Shown: positions 17,965-27,236, counted from the stretch's first letter. The stretch: DNA of 64,000 nucleotides from Jiangella muralis (GCF_001270745.1 NZ_LFXL01000025.1:124001-188000); one strand, 5' to 3'. Made by a program: numbers and translations. The notes: a model not told the origin generated them from the sequence alone.

Positions 17965-18345
17965 TCAGTGGCCGGCCCGCACGCGTCCGGTCGCCCGGAA
18001 CGGCCGCACCTCGATGGCGTGGTTGGTGGCCTCGACGACCTTCTCGGCCCAGGCCAGCGCCGCATCGAGATCGTCGGCGTCGAGGATGTAGAAGCCGCCG
18101 ACGTGCTCCTTCGCCTCGACGAAGGGTCCGTCGGTGGTCACCTTGTCCAGACCGGTCCCGCCGCGCACGACGGTGGTCGCGTCGGGCCCGTGCAGCGCAC
18201 CACCGAACACGAACGCACCGGCCCGGTCCAGCTCCTCCTCCAGCGCGATCACCCGGCCCATAAACTCCCGCATCTCCTCGGGCGTGGACGGCGCGCCCTC
18301 GACGGATCCTTCGGTCTCGTACACCGACAGCAGGTACTGGCTCAT
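17965..18345 (-). CDS. YciI/DGPF-domain protein, partner of the ECF sigma factor
   Basis: A 126-residue protein of the YCII-related family. The eponymous motif is DGPFVEAKEHVGGFYIL, preceded by MSQYLLSVYETEG and a Glu-rich helix (STPEEMREFMGRVIALEEEL). The ATG at 18345 follows GAGGAG at 5 bases. It ends 12 bases before the sigma factor start, so the two form an operon. DGPF proteins are the conserved neighbours and proposed targets or partners of ECF42 sigma factors; the biochemical role is unknown. Confidence 0.9.
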   Translation of the reverse strand: MSQYLLSVYETEGSVEGAPSTPEEMREFMGRVIALEEELDRAGAFVFGGALHGPDATTVVRGGTGLDKVTTDGPFVEAKEHVGGFYILDADDLDAALAWAEKVVEATNHAIEVRPFRATGRVRAGH

Positions 18346-18434
18346 CTGAACTCCTCGAGTCCGCGGGACGGTCCCGCTCCGATCAGATGACGAACGGCAG
18401 CCCCACGATCAGGACAGGATCTCACCGCCCGCGT

Positions 18435-21400
18435 CTAGCGGGCGTCGTCGTAGAAGAGGCGTTCGACGACGGAGCGGGCCTTGCGGGCGCAGCGGTGGTA
18501 GTCGTCGACGAAGAGGGTGGACTCGCCGGCGCCGTAGCCGAGGACCTGGGACACCGCGGCCAGCGTCTTGGGGTCCTTGGGCAGCATGTCCGACGGGCGG
18601 CCGGTCACGAGCACCGTCGCGTTGCGGATGCGGGCCGCCAGCCGCCAGGAGTCCTCCAGCACCGAGCGGTCGTCGGCCGCCAGCAGGCCGGCCGCGACGG
18701 CGGCGGCAAGAGCACCCGGCGTCGACGTGGTGCGCAGGGCGGGCACCGACGAGGCGTGCCGGAGCTGCAGCAGCTGCGCCGTCCACTCGACGTCCGCGAG
18801 ACCGCCGGGCCCCAGCTTCAGGTGCATGGACGGGTCGGCGCCGCGCGGCAGCCGCTCGGACTCGACGCGCGCCTTGATGCGCCGCACGTCGCGAATCTGC
18901 CGATCGGTGAGCCCTGCCGTCGGCCAGCGCAAGGGATCGATCAGGGCCGAGAACCGGCGCAGCAACTCGGGGTCGCCGCAGCACGGCGCCGCCCGCAGCA
19001 GCGCCTGCCGCTCCCACACCTCACCCCACCGGTCGTAGTACGCGGCGTACGACGCGAGCGTCCGCACCAGCGGCCCCTGCTTGCCCTCGGGCCGCAGCGC
19101 GGCGTCGACGGTGAGCGACGGCTCGGGCGAGGGCAGCGACAACAGCCGCGTCATCTCGTTCGCGACGGCGAGCGCCGCCGTCGCCGCCTGGGTCTCGTCC
19201 TCGTCGGGGTACGGCGTGTGGACGAACAGCACGTCGGCGTCGGACGCGTACCCCATCTCGCGGCCGCCGAGCCGGCCCATCGCGACGACGGCCAGCCGGG
19301 TCGGCAGCGGCCCGCCGCGCGACGCCTCGACGGCACGGGTGGCGGCGGCCAGCGCGCCGGACAACGTGGCCTCCGCGATGGCCGTCAACGCCTCCCCGAC
19401 GGCCTCGATGGGCGCAGCGGTGGCGAGATCGGCGACGGTGACGCGGAACAGCTCGCGCCGCCGCATGGCCCGCACGACCCCGATCGCGGCGACGGGGTCG
19501 TCGTGGCGCTGGACGCCGGCCAGCACCTCCTTCTCCAACGGCCCGCGCTCGCGCAGCCGCAGGGCGTCGTCGTCGCCGAGCATGGCGACCGACTCGGGCG
19601 CACGCAGCAGCAGCTCGGTCGCGTACCGGCCGGACGCCAGCACGCGCGCCATGCGCTCGGCCGCCGCGCCGTCGTCGCGCAGCAGCCGCAGGTACCAGGG
19701 CGTCGTGCCCAGCGCCTCGCTGACCTTGCGGAACCCGGCCAGCCCGGTGTCGGGCTCGGGTGCGTCGGCGAACCAGCCGAGCAGCACCGGCAGCAGCGTC
19801 CGCTGGATCGCCGCCCGCCGCGACACCCCCGTCGTCAGCGCCTCGAGGTGCCGCAGCGCGCCCGCAGGATCGGCGTACCCGAGCGCCCGCAGCCGGGCCA
19901 GCGCCGCCTCGGGGCTGAGCCGGACGCCGTCGCCGGGCAGCCGCGCGACGGCGGACAGCAGCGGCCGGTAGAACAGCTTCTCGTGCAGCCGCCGCACCTC
20001 GCGCGCCTGCTGGTGCCAGACGTCGTCCAGCTCCGAAGGCTGCCGCAGCGCCAGCGACCGCGCGAGGACCCGCAGCAGGTCGTCGGAGTCGGGGACGACG
20101 TGCGTGCGGCGCAGCCCGCGCAGCTGGATGCGGTGCTCGAACGTGCGCAGGAACCGGTAGGCGGCGTCGAGCACCGCGCCGTCGTCGCGCCCGACGTACC
20201 CGCCGGCGGTCAGCGCCGCGAGCGCGCCCAGCGTGTTGCCGTCGTGCAGGCTGATGTCGGCCCGTCCGTGCACCAGCTGCAGCAGCTGCACGGCGAACTC
20301 GACGTCGCGCAGCCCGCCGGGGCCGAGCTTGAGCTGACGGTCCGCCTCGGCCGGGCGGAGGTGGTCCTCGACCCGTCGCCGCATGGCGTGCACGTCGTCG
20401 ACGAAGTGGTCGCGGCCGGCCGCGGTCCACACCATCGGCATGACGGCGTCGACGTACTGCTGGCCGACCTCGCGGTCGCCGGCGACCGGACGGGCCTTGA
20501 GCAGCGCCTGGAACTCCCACGTCTTGGCCCAGTCGCGGTAGTAGGCGGCGTGGCTGGCGACGGTGCGCACCAGTGGCCCCTGCTTGCCCTCGGGCCGCAG
20601 CGCCGCGTCGACCGGCCAGATGGTGCCCTCGCCGGTGTAGACGGAGCAGGCCCGCATCAGCGCCGTGGCCAGCGTCGTCGCGGTGGTCAGCCAGCCGGTG
20701 GCGTCGTCGGGCGCGTCGGCGGGCGGCTCGGCGACGAACACGACGTCGACGTCGGAGGCGTAGTTCAGCTCGCGGCCGCCGGCCTTGCCCATGGCGATGA
20801 CGGCGAGCCGGCAGCCGGGCGCGTCATCGGGAAGCCCGGCCCGGGCGACGGCGAGCGCGGCCTCCAGGGTGGCGCCGGCGAGGTCGGCCAGCTCGGCGGC
20901 GACGTCGGCGACGTCGAGCCGGTCGGCGAGGTCGAGCGCCGCCAGCGCCGTGACGTGCCGCCGGTACGCCACCCGCAGCGCGTCGAGCAGCTCCGGCTGC
21001 TCCCCCGCGGCGACGGGTACGGCGGCGGCCGGGTCGGCCCCGACGGCGGTCAGCAGCGCGGCCCGGACGGCATCGGCGCCGGGCCGCTCGTCGGCGTCCA
21101 GCGCGCCGAGGTCGCGCCAGTGGTCCGGATGCCGGCACAGGTGGTCGGCCAGCGCCGAGCTGAACCCGAGGACGGCCAGTAGCCGGCGCCGGTGCGCGGA
21201 ATCGTCGGTCAGCAGCGCGCGCAGCTCGGCCCGTCGCGGCTCGGTCTCCAGCGCCTCCAGCAGCCGGCCCACGCCGCGCAGCCCGAGGTCCGGGTCGGCG
21301 ACGGCGGCCAGCGCGGCCACCAGGTCGGTGCCGGCGAGGCCGGCGAGCAGCGGGTCGTCGAGCTCGCGTTGCGCCGCGGCGGTGTCGGCGAACCCGGCCT

Positions 21401-21443
21401 TGGCCAGCGACGCGACGCGGCCCTCCGTCCGGTTCACCGACAT
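18435..21443 (-). CDS. glnE: Glutamine synthetase adenylyltransferase/adenylyl-removing enzyme
   Basis: A 1002-residue bifunctional enzyme that adds AMP to, and removes it from, the regulatory tyrosine of GlnA. It has two nucleotidyltransferase halves: the N-terminal half has MGKAGGRELNYASDVDVVFV near residue 220, and the C-terminal half has MGRLGGREMGYASDADVLFV near residue 730. Each is followed by its PII-uridylyltransferase-like helical domain (KLGPGGLRDVEF and KLGPGGLADVEW). The length matches the family. ATG 21443 lies 6 bases after a TAGGTT element. It acts on the glnA product encoded 3 kb away. Confidence 0.96.
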   Translation of the reverse strand: MSVNRTEGRVASLAKAGFADTAAAQRELDDPLLAGLAGTDLVAALAAVADPDLGLRGVGRLLEALETEPRRAELRALLTDDSAHRRRLLAVLGFSSALADHLCRHPDHWRDLGALDADERPGADAVRAALLTAVGADPAAAVPVAAGEQPELLDALRVAYRRHVTALAALDLADRLDVADVAAELADLAGATLEAALAVARAGLPDDAPGCRLAVIAMGKAGGRELNYASDVDVVFVAEPPADAPDDATGWLTTATTLATALMRACSVYTGEGTIWPVDAALRPEGKQGPLVRTVASHAAYYRDWAKTWEFQALLKARPVAGDREVGQQYVDAVMPMVWTAAGRDHFVDDVHAMRRRVEDHLRPAEADRQLKLGPGGLRDVEFAVQLLQLVHGRADISLHDGNTLGALAALTAGGYVGRDDGAVLDAAYRFLRTFEHRIQLRGLRRTHVVPDSDDLLRVLARSLALRQPSELDDVWHQQAREVRRLHEKLFYRPLLSAVARLPGDGVRLSPEAALARLRALGYADPAGALRHLEALTTGVSRRAAIQRTLLPVLLGWFADAPEPDTGLAGFRKVSEALGTTPWYLRLLRDDGAAAERMARVLASGRYATELLLRAPESVAMLGDDDALRLRERGPLEKEVLAGVQRHDDPVAAIGVVRAMRRRELFRVTVADLATAAPIEAVGEALTAIAEATLSGALAAATRAVEASRGGPLPTRLAVVAMGRLGGREMGYASDADVLFVHTPYPDEDETQAATAALAVANEMTRLLSLPSPEPSLTVDAALRPEGKQGPLVRTLASYAAYYDRWGEVWERQALLRAAPCCGDPELLRRFSALIDPLRWPTAGLTDRQIRDVRRIKARVESERLPRGADPSMHLKLGPGGLADVEWTAQLLQLRHASSVPALRTTSTPGALAAAVAAGLLAADDRSVLEDSWRLAARIRNATVLVTGRPSDMLPKDPKTLAAVSQVLGYGAGESTLFVDDYHRCARKARSVVERLFYDDAR

Positions 21444-21449
21444 GCGACA

Positions 21450-21455
21450 AACCTA
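21450..21455 (-). promoter_or_regulatory. -10 element of glnE (leaderless)
   Basis: On the minus strand, TAGGTT is followed by TGTCGC and ATG, a 6-base spacing with no ribosome binding site. Confidence 0.55.
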
Positions 21456-21510
21456 CCGCCGTCGTCCGGGGCCCCGCCCACCGACCGCCACCGTTGATCT
21501 TGGCGTGACG

Positions 21511-22449
21511 TCAGTCCTGGAGCAGGCGGGATGCGGCGAGAGCTGCGATCGCGGTGTCCTGGGCGCCGGTTCCGGACAGATCGGCGATGGTGACGGTGGC
21601 AGCGGCGCGAGGAGGCACCCCTTCGGTCAGCAGTGCCCCGAGCGTGACGGGCTGAACCTCGTCGCCGATGCCCTGCAACTCACCCAGAGCGCGGGACTGG
21701 TCGACGCTGTCCACAGCGACGAGAGAGGCACGATGCAGGAGCGCCGGAGCGAGTTCGCGTTTTCCGGGACTGTCCGCCCCGACGGCGGTGATGTGCGTGC
21801 CGGGCGCGACCTGGCCGGCCTGCAATACCGGTGACGTCGCGGCGGTGACGGTCACGATCGCCTGAGCCCGGATCGGCTGAGTACCGAGCTGCTCGGCTCG
21901 GGTGTCCGCGTCTGTGCGTGCACGCGTCCACGCCGCGAGGTCTTCGGCGCGGGAGCGGTTGCGCCCGTAGATGGTGATCCTGCTCGGGGTCCGTACCCGT
22001 AGAGCGGCCTCGATCTGGAACCGGGCCTGCCCGCCGGTGCCGATGACGGCGAACTCGTCGATCACCGGTGCGGCCAGCAGGTCGAGGGCCAGCGCACCCG
22101 CCGCGCCGGTGCGCAGTTCGGTGAGGTATCCGCCGTCGAGGAACATCGCCGCGACGCGGCCGGTGCGAGCCTCGATCACCGCGCTGAACCCGTCCGAGGC
22201 CGGCAGGCCGAGAGCGGGGTTGCCGGGAAACCCGGTCGAGAGTTTCACGGCCGAGTACGGCGCGCCGGCCAGGTGCGCGCCTTTGACATGCACTTCACCG
22301 CGGTGCTCGGGAACACCAAGATGCCACGGCGCCGGGGAGTCCGCGGTGCGCAGGTGAAGGGCACGGAACGCAGCACCGGCCGAGGCGAGGGCGTCGTCGA
22401 GGGATACGGCGGCGCGGATGTCCGCCGCCGTGAAGATCGACGGCGTCAT
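21511..22449 (-). CDS. Ornithine cyclodeaminase/mu-crystallin family imine reductase
   Basis: A 312-residue NAD(P)-dependent enzyme. The N-terminal substrate-binding half contains HVKGAHLAGAPYSAVKLSTG, and the Rossmann motif is VIGTGGQARFQIEA near residue 137. Family members reduce cyclic or ketimine substrates or deaminate ornithine. The ATG at 22449 overlaps the stop of the upstream dehydratase gene (ATGA), so both are translated together. The pairing with a PLP dehydratase resembles EutB/EutC and BhcB/BhcD, in which an imine made by the dehydratase is handled by this family. The substrate is unknown. Confidence 0.85.
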   Translation of the reverse strand: MTPSIFTAADIRAAVSLDDALASAGAAFRALHLRTADSPAPWHLGVPEHRGEVHVKGAHLAGAPYSAVKLSTGFPGNPALGLPASDGFSAVIEARTGRVAAMFLDGGYLTELRTGAAGALALDLLAAPVIDEFAVIGTGGQARFQIEAALRVRTPSRITIYGRNRSRAEDLAAWTRARTDADTRAEQLGTQPIRAQAIVTVTAATSPVLQAGQVAPGTHITAVGADSPGKRELAPALLHRASLVAVDSVDQSRALGELQGIGDEVQPVTLGALLTEGVPPRAAATVTIADLSGTGAQDTAIAALAASRLLQD

Positions 22450-23396
22450 GCGGTCACCAGGTCGGCAAGCCGGTCGGCGGCGATGTTCCGTCCGGTGATG
22501 ACGAACACGGTCGGCTGGTCGCCGGGGATGTCACCGGCACGGGCGGCGGCGATGCCGACGGCGGCGGAGCCCTCGGCCACGATGCCGTGCCGCAACGCCA
22601 GCTCGCGGACCGCCGCGCGGATCCCCGGCTCCTCGGCAGCGATCACCTGGACCCCGTGCTCGCGCAGGATGGCCGGGGTGAGCGCCTCGCGGGCGATGCC
22701 GCCGGCAAGTCCGTCCGCGATGGTGGCGCCGATCTCGACATCGACGATCCGCCCGGCGCTCATCGACGCGGACACGGCACGGGAGGCACTCGCCTCCACA
22801 CCGACGACCGTCGCATCGGGCGGGGCACCGAGCGCGGTGCCGGACGCGAGTCCACCACCACCAACGGGCACCACGATCCGGAACCCTCCGGGAAGCTGGC
22901 GGACGACCTCACCGACCATGGTCGCCTGTCCGGCGATCACGTCCGGATCGGTGTAAGCCGACACGAACCGGCCACCGTCCTCCTCCGCGATCCGCAGCGC
23001 CGCCCCTTCGGCCGCGTCGTAGCCGTCGCCGATCAGCCGAAGGTCGAGGTCGAATCCACGCAACGCCTCCACCTTCGCGGGCGAAGCGGTCTCCGGCACC
23101 ACGACCGTGGCACGCGCACCCAGCCGCGTGGCGGCGAAGGCGACCCCCAGTCCGTGGTTGCCCGCGGAGGCCGTGACGACCCGCCGGCCGTCACGCGCCA
23201 CCGCCGCCACCGCAGCCAGCGCCCCTCGCACCTTGAAGGCACCGGTCGGCTGCAGCGACTCCAGCTTCAGATACGCCGGAGCGTCGAACCCGGACAGGTC
23301 GACCCGCACCAAGGGAGTCGGGTCCAGGTGCGACCGCACGACAGCGGCCGCGTCATCCAGACGCCTTGCCCAGTCGTGGTCGTCGATGCCGGTCAT
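22446..23396 (-). CDS. PLP-dependent threonine dehydratase-family enzyme
   Basis: A 316-residue fold-type II PLP enzyme. The Schiff-base lysine is in PTGAFKVRGAL, the substrate loop is TASAGNHGLGVA and the phosphate-binding loop is VPVGGGGLASG. There is no C-terminal ACT regulatory domain, so this is the catabolic or serine-racemase-like type and not IlvA. ATG 23396 follows GGAGG and overlaps the TetR stop as ATGA. The operon order TetR, dehydratase, imine reductase suggests a controlled amino acid conversion. The exact substrate (threonine, serine, hydroxyaspartate or other) is open. Confidence 0.87.
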   Translation of the reverse strand: MTGIDDHDWARRLDDAAAVVRSHLDPTPLVRVDLSGFDAPAYLKLESLQPTGAFKVRGALAAVAAVARDGRRVVTASAGNHGLGVAFAATRLGARATVVVPETASPAKVEALRGFDLDLRLIGDGYDAAEGAALRIAEEDGGRFVSAYTDPDVIAGQATMVGEVVRQLPGGFRIVVPVGGGGLASGTALGAPPDATVVGVEASASRAVSASMSAGRIVDVEIGATIADGLAGGIAREALTPAILREHGVQVIAAEEPGIRAAVRELALRHGIVAEGSAAVGIAAARAGDIPGDQPTVFVITGRNIAADRLADLVTA

Positions 23397-23980
23397 GCCT
23401 TGCCTCCGTTCACTCGCCACGTCGCGGCCTGCACGGCGTCATCCAGTGCCCGCTCCAGCCGCTCACCGGTGTAGGTGTGCGGGTCGAGCACGGCCAGGGA
23501 ACCCAGCCCTTCCACGAGCGCGGCCAGACCCACGGCGGCCTCCTCGGCCGGCGCTTCGTCCACTGCCTCCCCAGTAGCGAGAATCAGCCGGGTCAGACGC
23601 CTCAACCACGTCCGGTTCCCGTCCTGCTGAATCTCCCGCAACGCTGGATCCGCGACCGCGGCAGCCGCGAACCCCAGCCAGACGCGTGCCTCGTCGACGC
23701 GCTCAGTGTCCAGGGGCAGGGCCGAGGCGAGCACCCTCCTCAGCCGCTCCGCGGGACTGGCCGGCTCGGCCTCGATCGCGTCGGCCCGCGCCGTCGTGCG
23801 CTCGAGCATCAGCCGCCGCGCATGCACCAGCAACGCGGCTCGCGAGCCGAATCTGTGCATGATGAGACCGGTCGTACACCCGGCTCGTTCGGCCACCGCT
23901 CGCACGGACGTGCCCTCGATGCCCTGAGTCGCCACGACATCCCACACCGCCTGGGACAACCGCCGCTCCGTCTCCACCAC
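23393..23980 (-). CDS. TetR-family transcriptional regulator
   Basis: A 195-residue repressor. The helix-turn-helix region is VRAVAERAGCTTGLIMHRF (residues 27-45), and the C-terminal ligand-binding half is helical and Leu/Ala-rich. Two adjacent GTG codons (23980 and 23977) can serve as start; GGAGG lies a few bases upstream, inside a perfect 22-bp palindrome. It is the first gene of the three-gene operon and is probably autoregulated through that palindrome. The effector is unknown, likely an amino acid or imine connected with the two enzymes. Confidence 0.9.
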   Translation of the reverse strand: MVETERRLSQAVWDVVATQGIEGTSVRAVAERAGCTTGLIMHRFGSRAALLVHARRLMLERTTARADAIEAEPASPAERLRRVLASALPLDTERVDEARVWLGFAAAAVADPALREIQQDGNRTWLRRLTRLILATGEAVDEAPAEEAAVGLAALVEGLGSLAVLDPHTYTGERLERALDDAVQAATWRVNGGKA

Positions 23981-23984
23981 GCAC

Positions 23985-24006
23985 CTCCGTAACGATCGTT
24001 ACGGAG
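23985..24006. promoter_or_regulatory. Perfect 22-bp palindromic operator of the TetR operon
   Basis: CTCCGTAACGATCGTTACGG plus AG equals its own reverse complement. It sits 4 bases from the TetR start codon and contains the ribosome binding site GGAGG in its proximal half. This is the typical size and symmetry of a TetR-family operator. Confidence 0.8.
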
Positions 24007-24030
24007 AGGCTAGCAGCCCTCGTCGACGGA

Positions 24031-24384
24031 TCAGGGAGCGAGGATCCACCCGAGCGCCGCGGCGCCCAGCCCAGCACCCATGCTGACCAGGACGTTGGCC
24101 ACCCCGCGGGACCATGCGCCGTCCTCCAGCAGCCGCAGCGTCTCGTAGCTGAACGTGCTGTACGTGGTCAGCGCGCCACAGAAACCGGTGCCGATCAGCA
24201 CGACGAGATCGGAACTCAGCGACGGCGACCCCAGCACCAGCCCGAGGACGAACGACCCCACGACGTTGACCACCAGCGTGCCCCATGGAAACGCGCCGTC
24301 CAGCCGGCGCTGCACCCAGCGGTCCACGACGTAGCGCAGCGGCGCCCCGACCGCCGCGCCGGCGGCCACCAGCAGCACCGTCAC
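24031..24384 (-). CDS. crcB: Fluoride exporter subunit CrcB/Fluc
   Basis: A 117-residue protein with four transmembrane helices. The Fluc hallmarks are [25 protein letters not shown] and the [10 protein letters not shown] stretch. Dual-topology or heterodimeric Fluc channels export fluoride. GTG 24384 overlaps the stop of the DUF190 gene (GTGA). A second crcB lies two genes upstream, so the channel is probably a heterodimer, as is common for paired crcB genes in Gram-positive bacteria. Confidence 0.93.
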   Translation of the reverse strand: MTVLLVAAGAAVGAPLRYVVDRWVQRRLDGAFPWGTLVVNVVGSFVLGLVLGSPSLSSDLVVLIGTGFCGALTTYSTFSYETLRLLEDGAWSRGVANVLVSMGAGLGAAALGWILAP

Positions 24385-24719
24385 GAGCCGCGGCCCACGT
24401 AGCGGACCACCTCGACGTCGGCCAGCGTGATGAGGCCCTCCTCGACCAGCGGCGCGACCTCGTCGACGAACCGGTGCACGGGCTCGGCGCGGTCGACGAT
24501 CACGATGGCGACCGGCAGGTCCTCGGACAGGCTGAGGATGCGCGTGGTGTGGATGTGGTGGGACGCGCCGAACCCCTCGATGCCGCGGAACACGCTGGCG
24601 CCGGCCAGCCCGGCGGCGTGCGCCCGGTGCACGATCTCGGTGTACAACGGCCGGCCGTGCCAGGTGTCGTTCTCGCCGACGACGATGGTCAGCCGCCGGG
24701 CCGGTCCCTCCAGCGTCAT
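24381..24719 (-). CDS. DUF190-family protein in a crcB operon
   Basis: A 112-residue protein with the DUF190 features [19 protein letters not shown], a GIEGFG turn and [20 protein letters not shown]. These are small cytoplasmic proteins of PII-like fold that accompany crcB genes; the molecular role is not known. ATG 24719 follows AAGGAG and overlaps the crcB stop upstream (ATGA). The three-gene set crcB, DUF190, crcB is fully overlapping, which points to coordinated synthesis. Confidence 0.9.
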   Translation of the reverse strand: MTLEGPARRLTIVVGENDTWHGRPLYTEIVHRAHAAGLAGASVFRGIEGFGASHHIHTTRILSLSEDLPVAIVIVDRAEPVHRFVDEVAPLVEEGLITLADVEVVRYVGRGS

Positions 24720-25123
24720 GCGCGTCTCCTTCCTCGCAGGGCCCGCGTGGCCGCGGTCCCGATCCAGACCGCCAGCAGCGCCAGCACCGGCGTCACCAGG
24801 TAGTACGTCAGCGCGGCGACGGCCCGGCCGTCGGCCAGCAGCCGCTGGGTGTCCACCGCGTAGGTGGAGAACGTCGTGTACCCGCCCAGCACGCCGATGC
24901 CGAGGAACGGCCGCAGCAGCCGGTGCGGCGCGGTGAGGTCGAGCAGCACCGCCATGAGGACGCCGATCAGCAGGCAGCCGGACACGTTGACGACGAGGAT
25001 CGCCCACGGCCAGCCGGTGCCGGCGTCCTGCAGCGACGCCGCGCCGTGGCGGGCCAGCGAGCCCAGCACGCCGCCCGCGGCGATGACCGCGAGCACCGGC
25101 GCCTGGCGACGCAGCCTGGACAT
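24716..25123 (-). CDS. crcB: Fluoride exporter subunit CrcB/Fluc
   Basis: A 135-residue Fluc homolog with four transmembrane helices and the [27 protein letters not shown] and [13 protein letters not shown] segments. The positively charged N- and C-termini (SRLRRQ, RGRRRA) support a fixed orientation opposite to the partner at 24031. It starts at ATG 25123, 3 bases downstream of the glutamine amidotransferase gene. Confidence 0.93.
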   Translation of the reverse strand: MSRLRRQAPVLAVIAAGGVLGSLARHGAASLQDAGTGWPWAILVVNVSGCLLIGVLMAVLLDLTAPHRLLRPFLGIGVLGGYTTFSTYAVDTQRLLADGRAVAALTYYLVTPVLALLAVWIGTAATRALRGRRRA

Positions 25124-25126
25124 GGC

Positions 25127-25828
25127 CTAGCGGCGCACCGCCGCCGACGTCGCGACGATGCGGGCGAACCGGCTGGCCAGCGCCATCCCGGCGGCGACGA
25201 CCTCGGCATCGCGATGCACTAGCTCACGCACCACCGGCGCCGCGTCGACGTCGGGCAGCTCGGCCGCCCAGCCGGCGAACGTCGGCTCGGACACCTCCGG
25301 GTGGAACTGCACGCCCCACGCCGCCGCGCCGACCCGGAACGCCTGGTGCGGGTACATCGCCGACGACCCGAGCCAGACGGCGCCCGGCGGCAGCTCCGCG
25401 ACGGCGTCGGCGTGCATGCTCGGCCCGGGGAACGGGTCGGGCAGCCCGCCCACCAGCGGGTCGCCGGCCGCCTCGGGACGCCAGCGGACGTCGGCGACAC
25501 CCGACTCGCGGCCCGGCGCCGCGCCGACGTCGACCTTCCCGCCGCACGCGACCGCCAGCAGCTGCGCGCCCAGGCAGATCCCGAGCGTCGGCGTCCCATC
25601 CGCCACAACGGAACGCAGCAGCGACCGCACCGCCGGCAGCCACGGCGCGACGCCGTCGTCGTAGGCGTTCACCTGCCCGCCCAGCACGATCAGGCCGTCA
25701 CCCGGCGTCGCCGGCACGGGATCGCCGGCGTAGGGCCGCAGCACCCGCACGTCCGCGCCCGCGGCCGCCAGCCAGCCGCCGAAGCGGTCCAGGGGGCAGC
25801 CCGGCTCGTGCTCGACGACGTCGATCAA
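25127..25828 (-). CDS. Class I glutamine amidotransferase-like protein
   Basis: A 233-residue protein with the triad context of class I GATases: nucleophile C in [11 protein letters not shown] (near residue 84), and H and E in [10 protein letters not shown] (near residue 180). The only start available is TTG 25828, because an in-frame stop lies 12 bases upstream. It starts 4 bases after the glnA2 stop, so it is translationally coupled to glnA2. GATases next to glnA2/glnA3-type genes often serve gamma-glutamyl-polyamine hydrolysis, which is a plausible but unproven role here. Confidence 0.85.
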   Translation of the reverse strand: MIDVVEHEPGCPLDRFGGWLAAAGADVRVLRPYAGDPVPATPGDGLIVLGGQVNAYDDGVAPWLPAVRSLLRSVVADGTPTLGICLGAQLLAVACGGKVDVGAAPGRESGVADVRWRPEAAGDPLVGGLPDPFPGPSMHADAVAELPPGAVWLGSSAMYPHQAFRVGAAAWGVQFHPEVSEPTFAGWAAELPDVDAAPVVRELVHRDAEVVAAGMALASRFARIVATSAAVRR

Positions 25829-25832
25829 CGGG

Positions 25833-27170
25833 TCACATCACCGGCAGCATCTTGGCCCGCTCGAACGCGGTGACCTGCAGGCTGTACTCGTTCCACTCGG
25901 CCCGCTTGTTGCGCAGGAAGAACTCGAAGACGTGCTCGCCCAGCGTCTCGGCGACCAGCTCGGAGTTCTCCATGGCCTGGATCGCCTCGTCCAGCGACGC
26001 CGGCAGCGGATCGATGCCCATGGCCCGGCGCTCGCGGTCGGTCAGCGCCCACACGTCGTCCTCGGCGCCCGGCGGCAGCTCGTAGCCCTCCTCGATGCCC
26101 TTCAGCCCGGCCGCGAGGATGACGGCGTACGCGAGGTACGGGTTGCAGGCGGAGTCGAGCGAGCGGAACTCGACCCGCGCCGACTGCCCCTTGTCGGGCT
26201 TGTACATCGGGACGCGGACCAGCGCCGACCGGTTGTTGTGGCCCCAGCAGACGTAGGCCGGCGCCTCGCCGCCGCCGCGCAGCCGCTTGTAGGAGTTGAC
26301 CCACTGGTTGGTGACGGCGGTGATCTCGGGCGCGTGCCGCAGCAGCCCGGCGATGAACGACCGCGCCGTCTTCGACAGCTGGTACTCGGCGCCCGGCTCG
26401 TGGAAGACGTTGCGGTCGCCCTCGAACAGCGACACATGGGTGTGCATGCCCGAACCGGGCCAGGCGGTGAACGGCTTGGGCATGAACGACGCGTAGAGGT
26501 CCTGCGACAGCGCGACCTCGCGGACGACGGCGCGGAACGTCATGAGGTTGTCGGCCGTGGCCAGCGCGTCGGCGTAGCGCAGGTCGATCTCCTGCTGGCC
26601 GGGCGCGCCCTCGTGGTGGCTGAACTCGACCGAGATGCCCATGTCCTCGAGCATCGTGATGGTGTCGCGGCGGAAGTCCTGCGCGATGCCGTGCGCGGTG
26701 TGGTCGAAGAAGCCGCTGGCGTCGACGGGGGTCGGCTCCTCGCCGCCGGTCGGCTGGTGCTTGAAGACGAAGAACTCGACCTCGGGGTGCGTGTAGAAGG
26801 TGAACCCCTGCTCCGCGGCCCGGCTGAGCGCGCGCTTGAGCACGTGCCGCGGGTCGGCGTACGACGGCGAGCCGTCGGGCATGAGGATGTCGCAGAACAT
26901 GCGCGCCGTCCCGTTGGACCCGCCCCGCCACGGCAGCACCTGGAACGTCGACGGATCGGGCTTGGCCAGCATGTCGGCCTCGTAGACGCGGGCGAACCCC
27001 TCGATGGCCGAGCCGTCGAAGCCGATGCCCTCGGAGAACGCGTTCTCCAGCTCGGCCGGCGCGACCGCGACCGACTTCAGGAACCCGAGCACGTCGGTGA
27101 ACCACAGCCGGACGAACCGGATGTCGCGCTCTTCCAGCGACCGGAGGACGAACTGCTGCTGCTTCTCCAC
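25833..27170 (-). CDS. glnA2: Glutamine synthetase-family protein, GlnA2 type
   Basis: A 445-residue GS-fold enzyme. It keeps EVEFFVFKHQ, GSGMHTHVSLFEGDRNVFHE and NRSALVRVPMY, but is 29 residues shorter than GlnA. The position of the adenylylation tyrosine is occupied (GYELPPGAEDD), but the surrounding sequence differs from GlnA. In Streptomyces, GlnA2 and GlnA3 are gamma-glutamylpolyamine synthetases, so a function other than ammonium assimilation is possible. The GTG at 27170 begins VEKQQQFVLRSLEERD. It is divergent from nadE and leads an operon with the GATase and crcB genes. The order glnE-glnA2 parallels Rv2221-Rv2222. Confidence 0.9.
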   Translation of the reverse strand: MEKQQQFVLRSLEERDIRFVRLWFTDVLGFLKSVAVAPAELENAFSEGIGFDGSAIEGFARVYEADMLAKPDPSTFQVLPWRGGSNGTARMFCDILMPDGSPSYADPRHVLKRALSRAAEQGFTFYTHPEVEFFVFKHQPTGGEEPTPVDASGFFDHTAHGIAQDFRRDTITMLEDMGISVEFSHHEGAPGQQEIDLRYADALATADNLMTFRAVVREVALSQDLYASFMPKPFTAWPGSGMHTHVSLFEGDRNVFHEPGAEYQLSKTARSFIAGLLRHAPEITAVTNQWVNSYKRLRGGGEAPAYVCWGHNNRSALVRVPMYKPDKGQSARVEFRSLDSACNPYLAYAVILAAGLKGIEEGYELPPGAEDDVWALTDRERRAMGIDPLPASLDEAIQAMENSELVAETLGEHVFEFFLRNKRAEWNEYSLQVTAFERAKMLPVM

Positions 27171-27230
27171 GTCGCCAGTGTGCCCCACGGGTGTGTCCGC
27201 CGGATAGCGGGACGGTGACGGCCGTGGCAT

Positions 27231-27236
27231 TAGGCT
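27231..27236 (+). promoter_or_regulatory. -10 element of nadE (leaderless)
   Basis: TAGGCT is followed by CGGACC and then the GTG start, with no ribosome binding site. Confidence 0.6.

Noticed and set aside
24385-25840. A fluoride riboswitch before the crcB genes
   Set aside because: The crcB genes are internal to an operon with overlapping starts, so there is no leader to hold a riboswitch.
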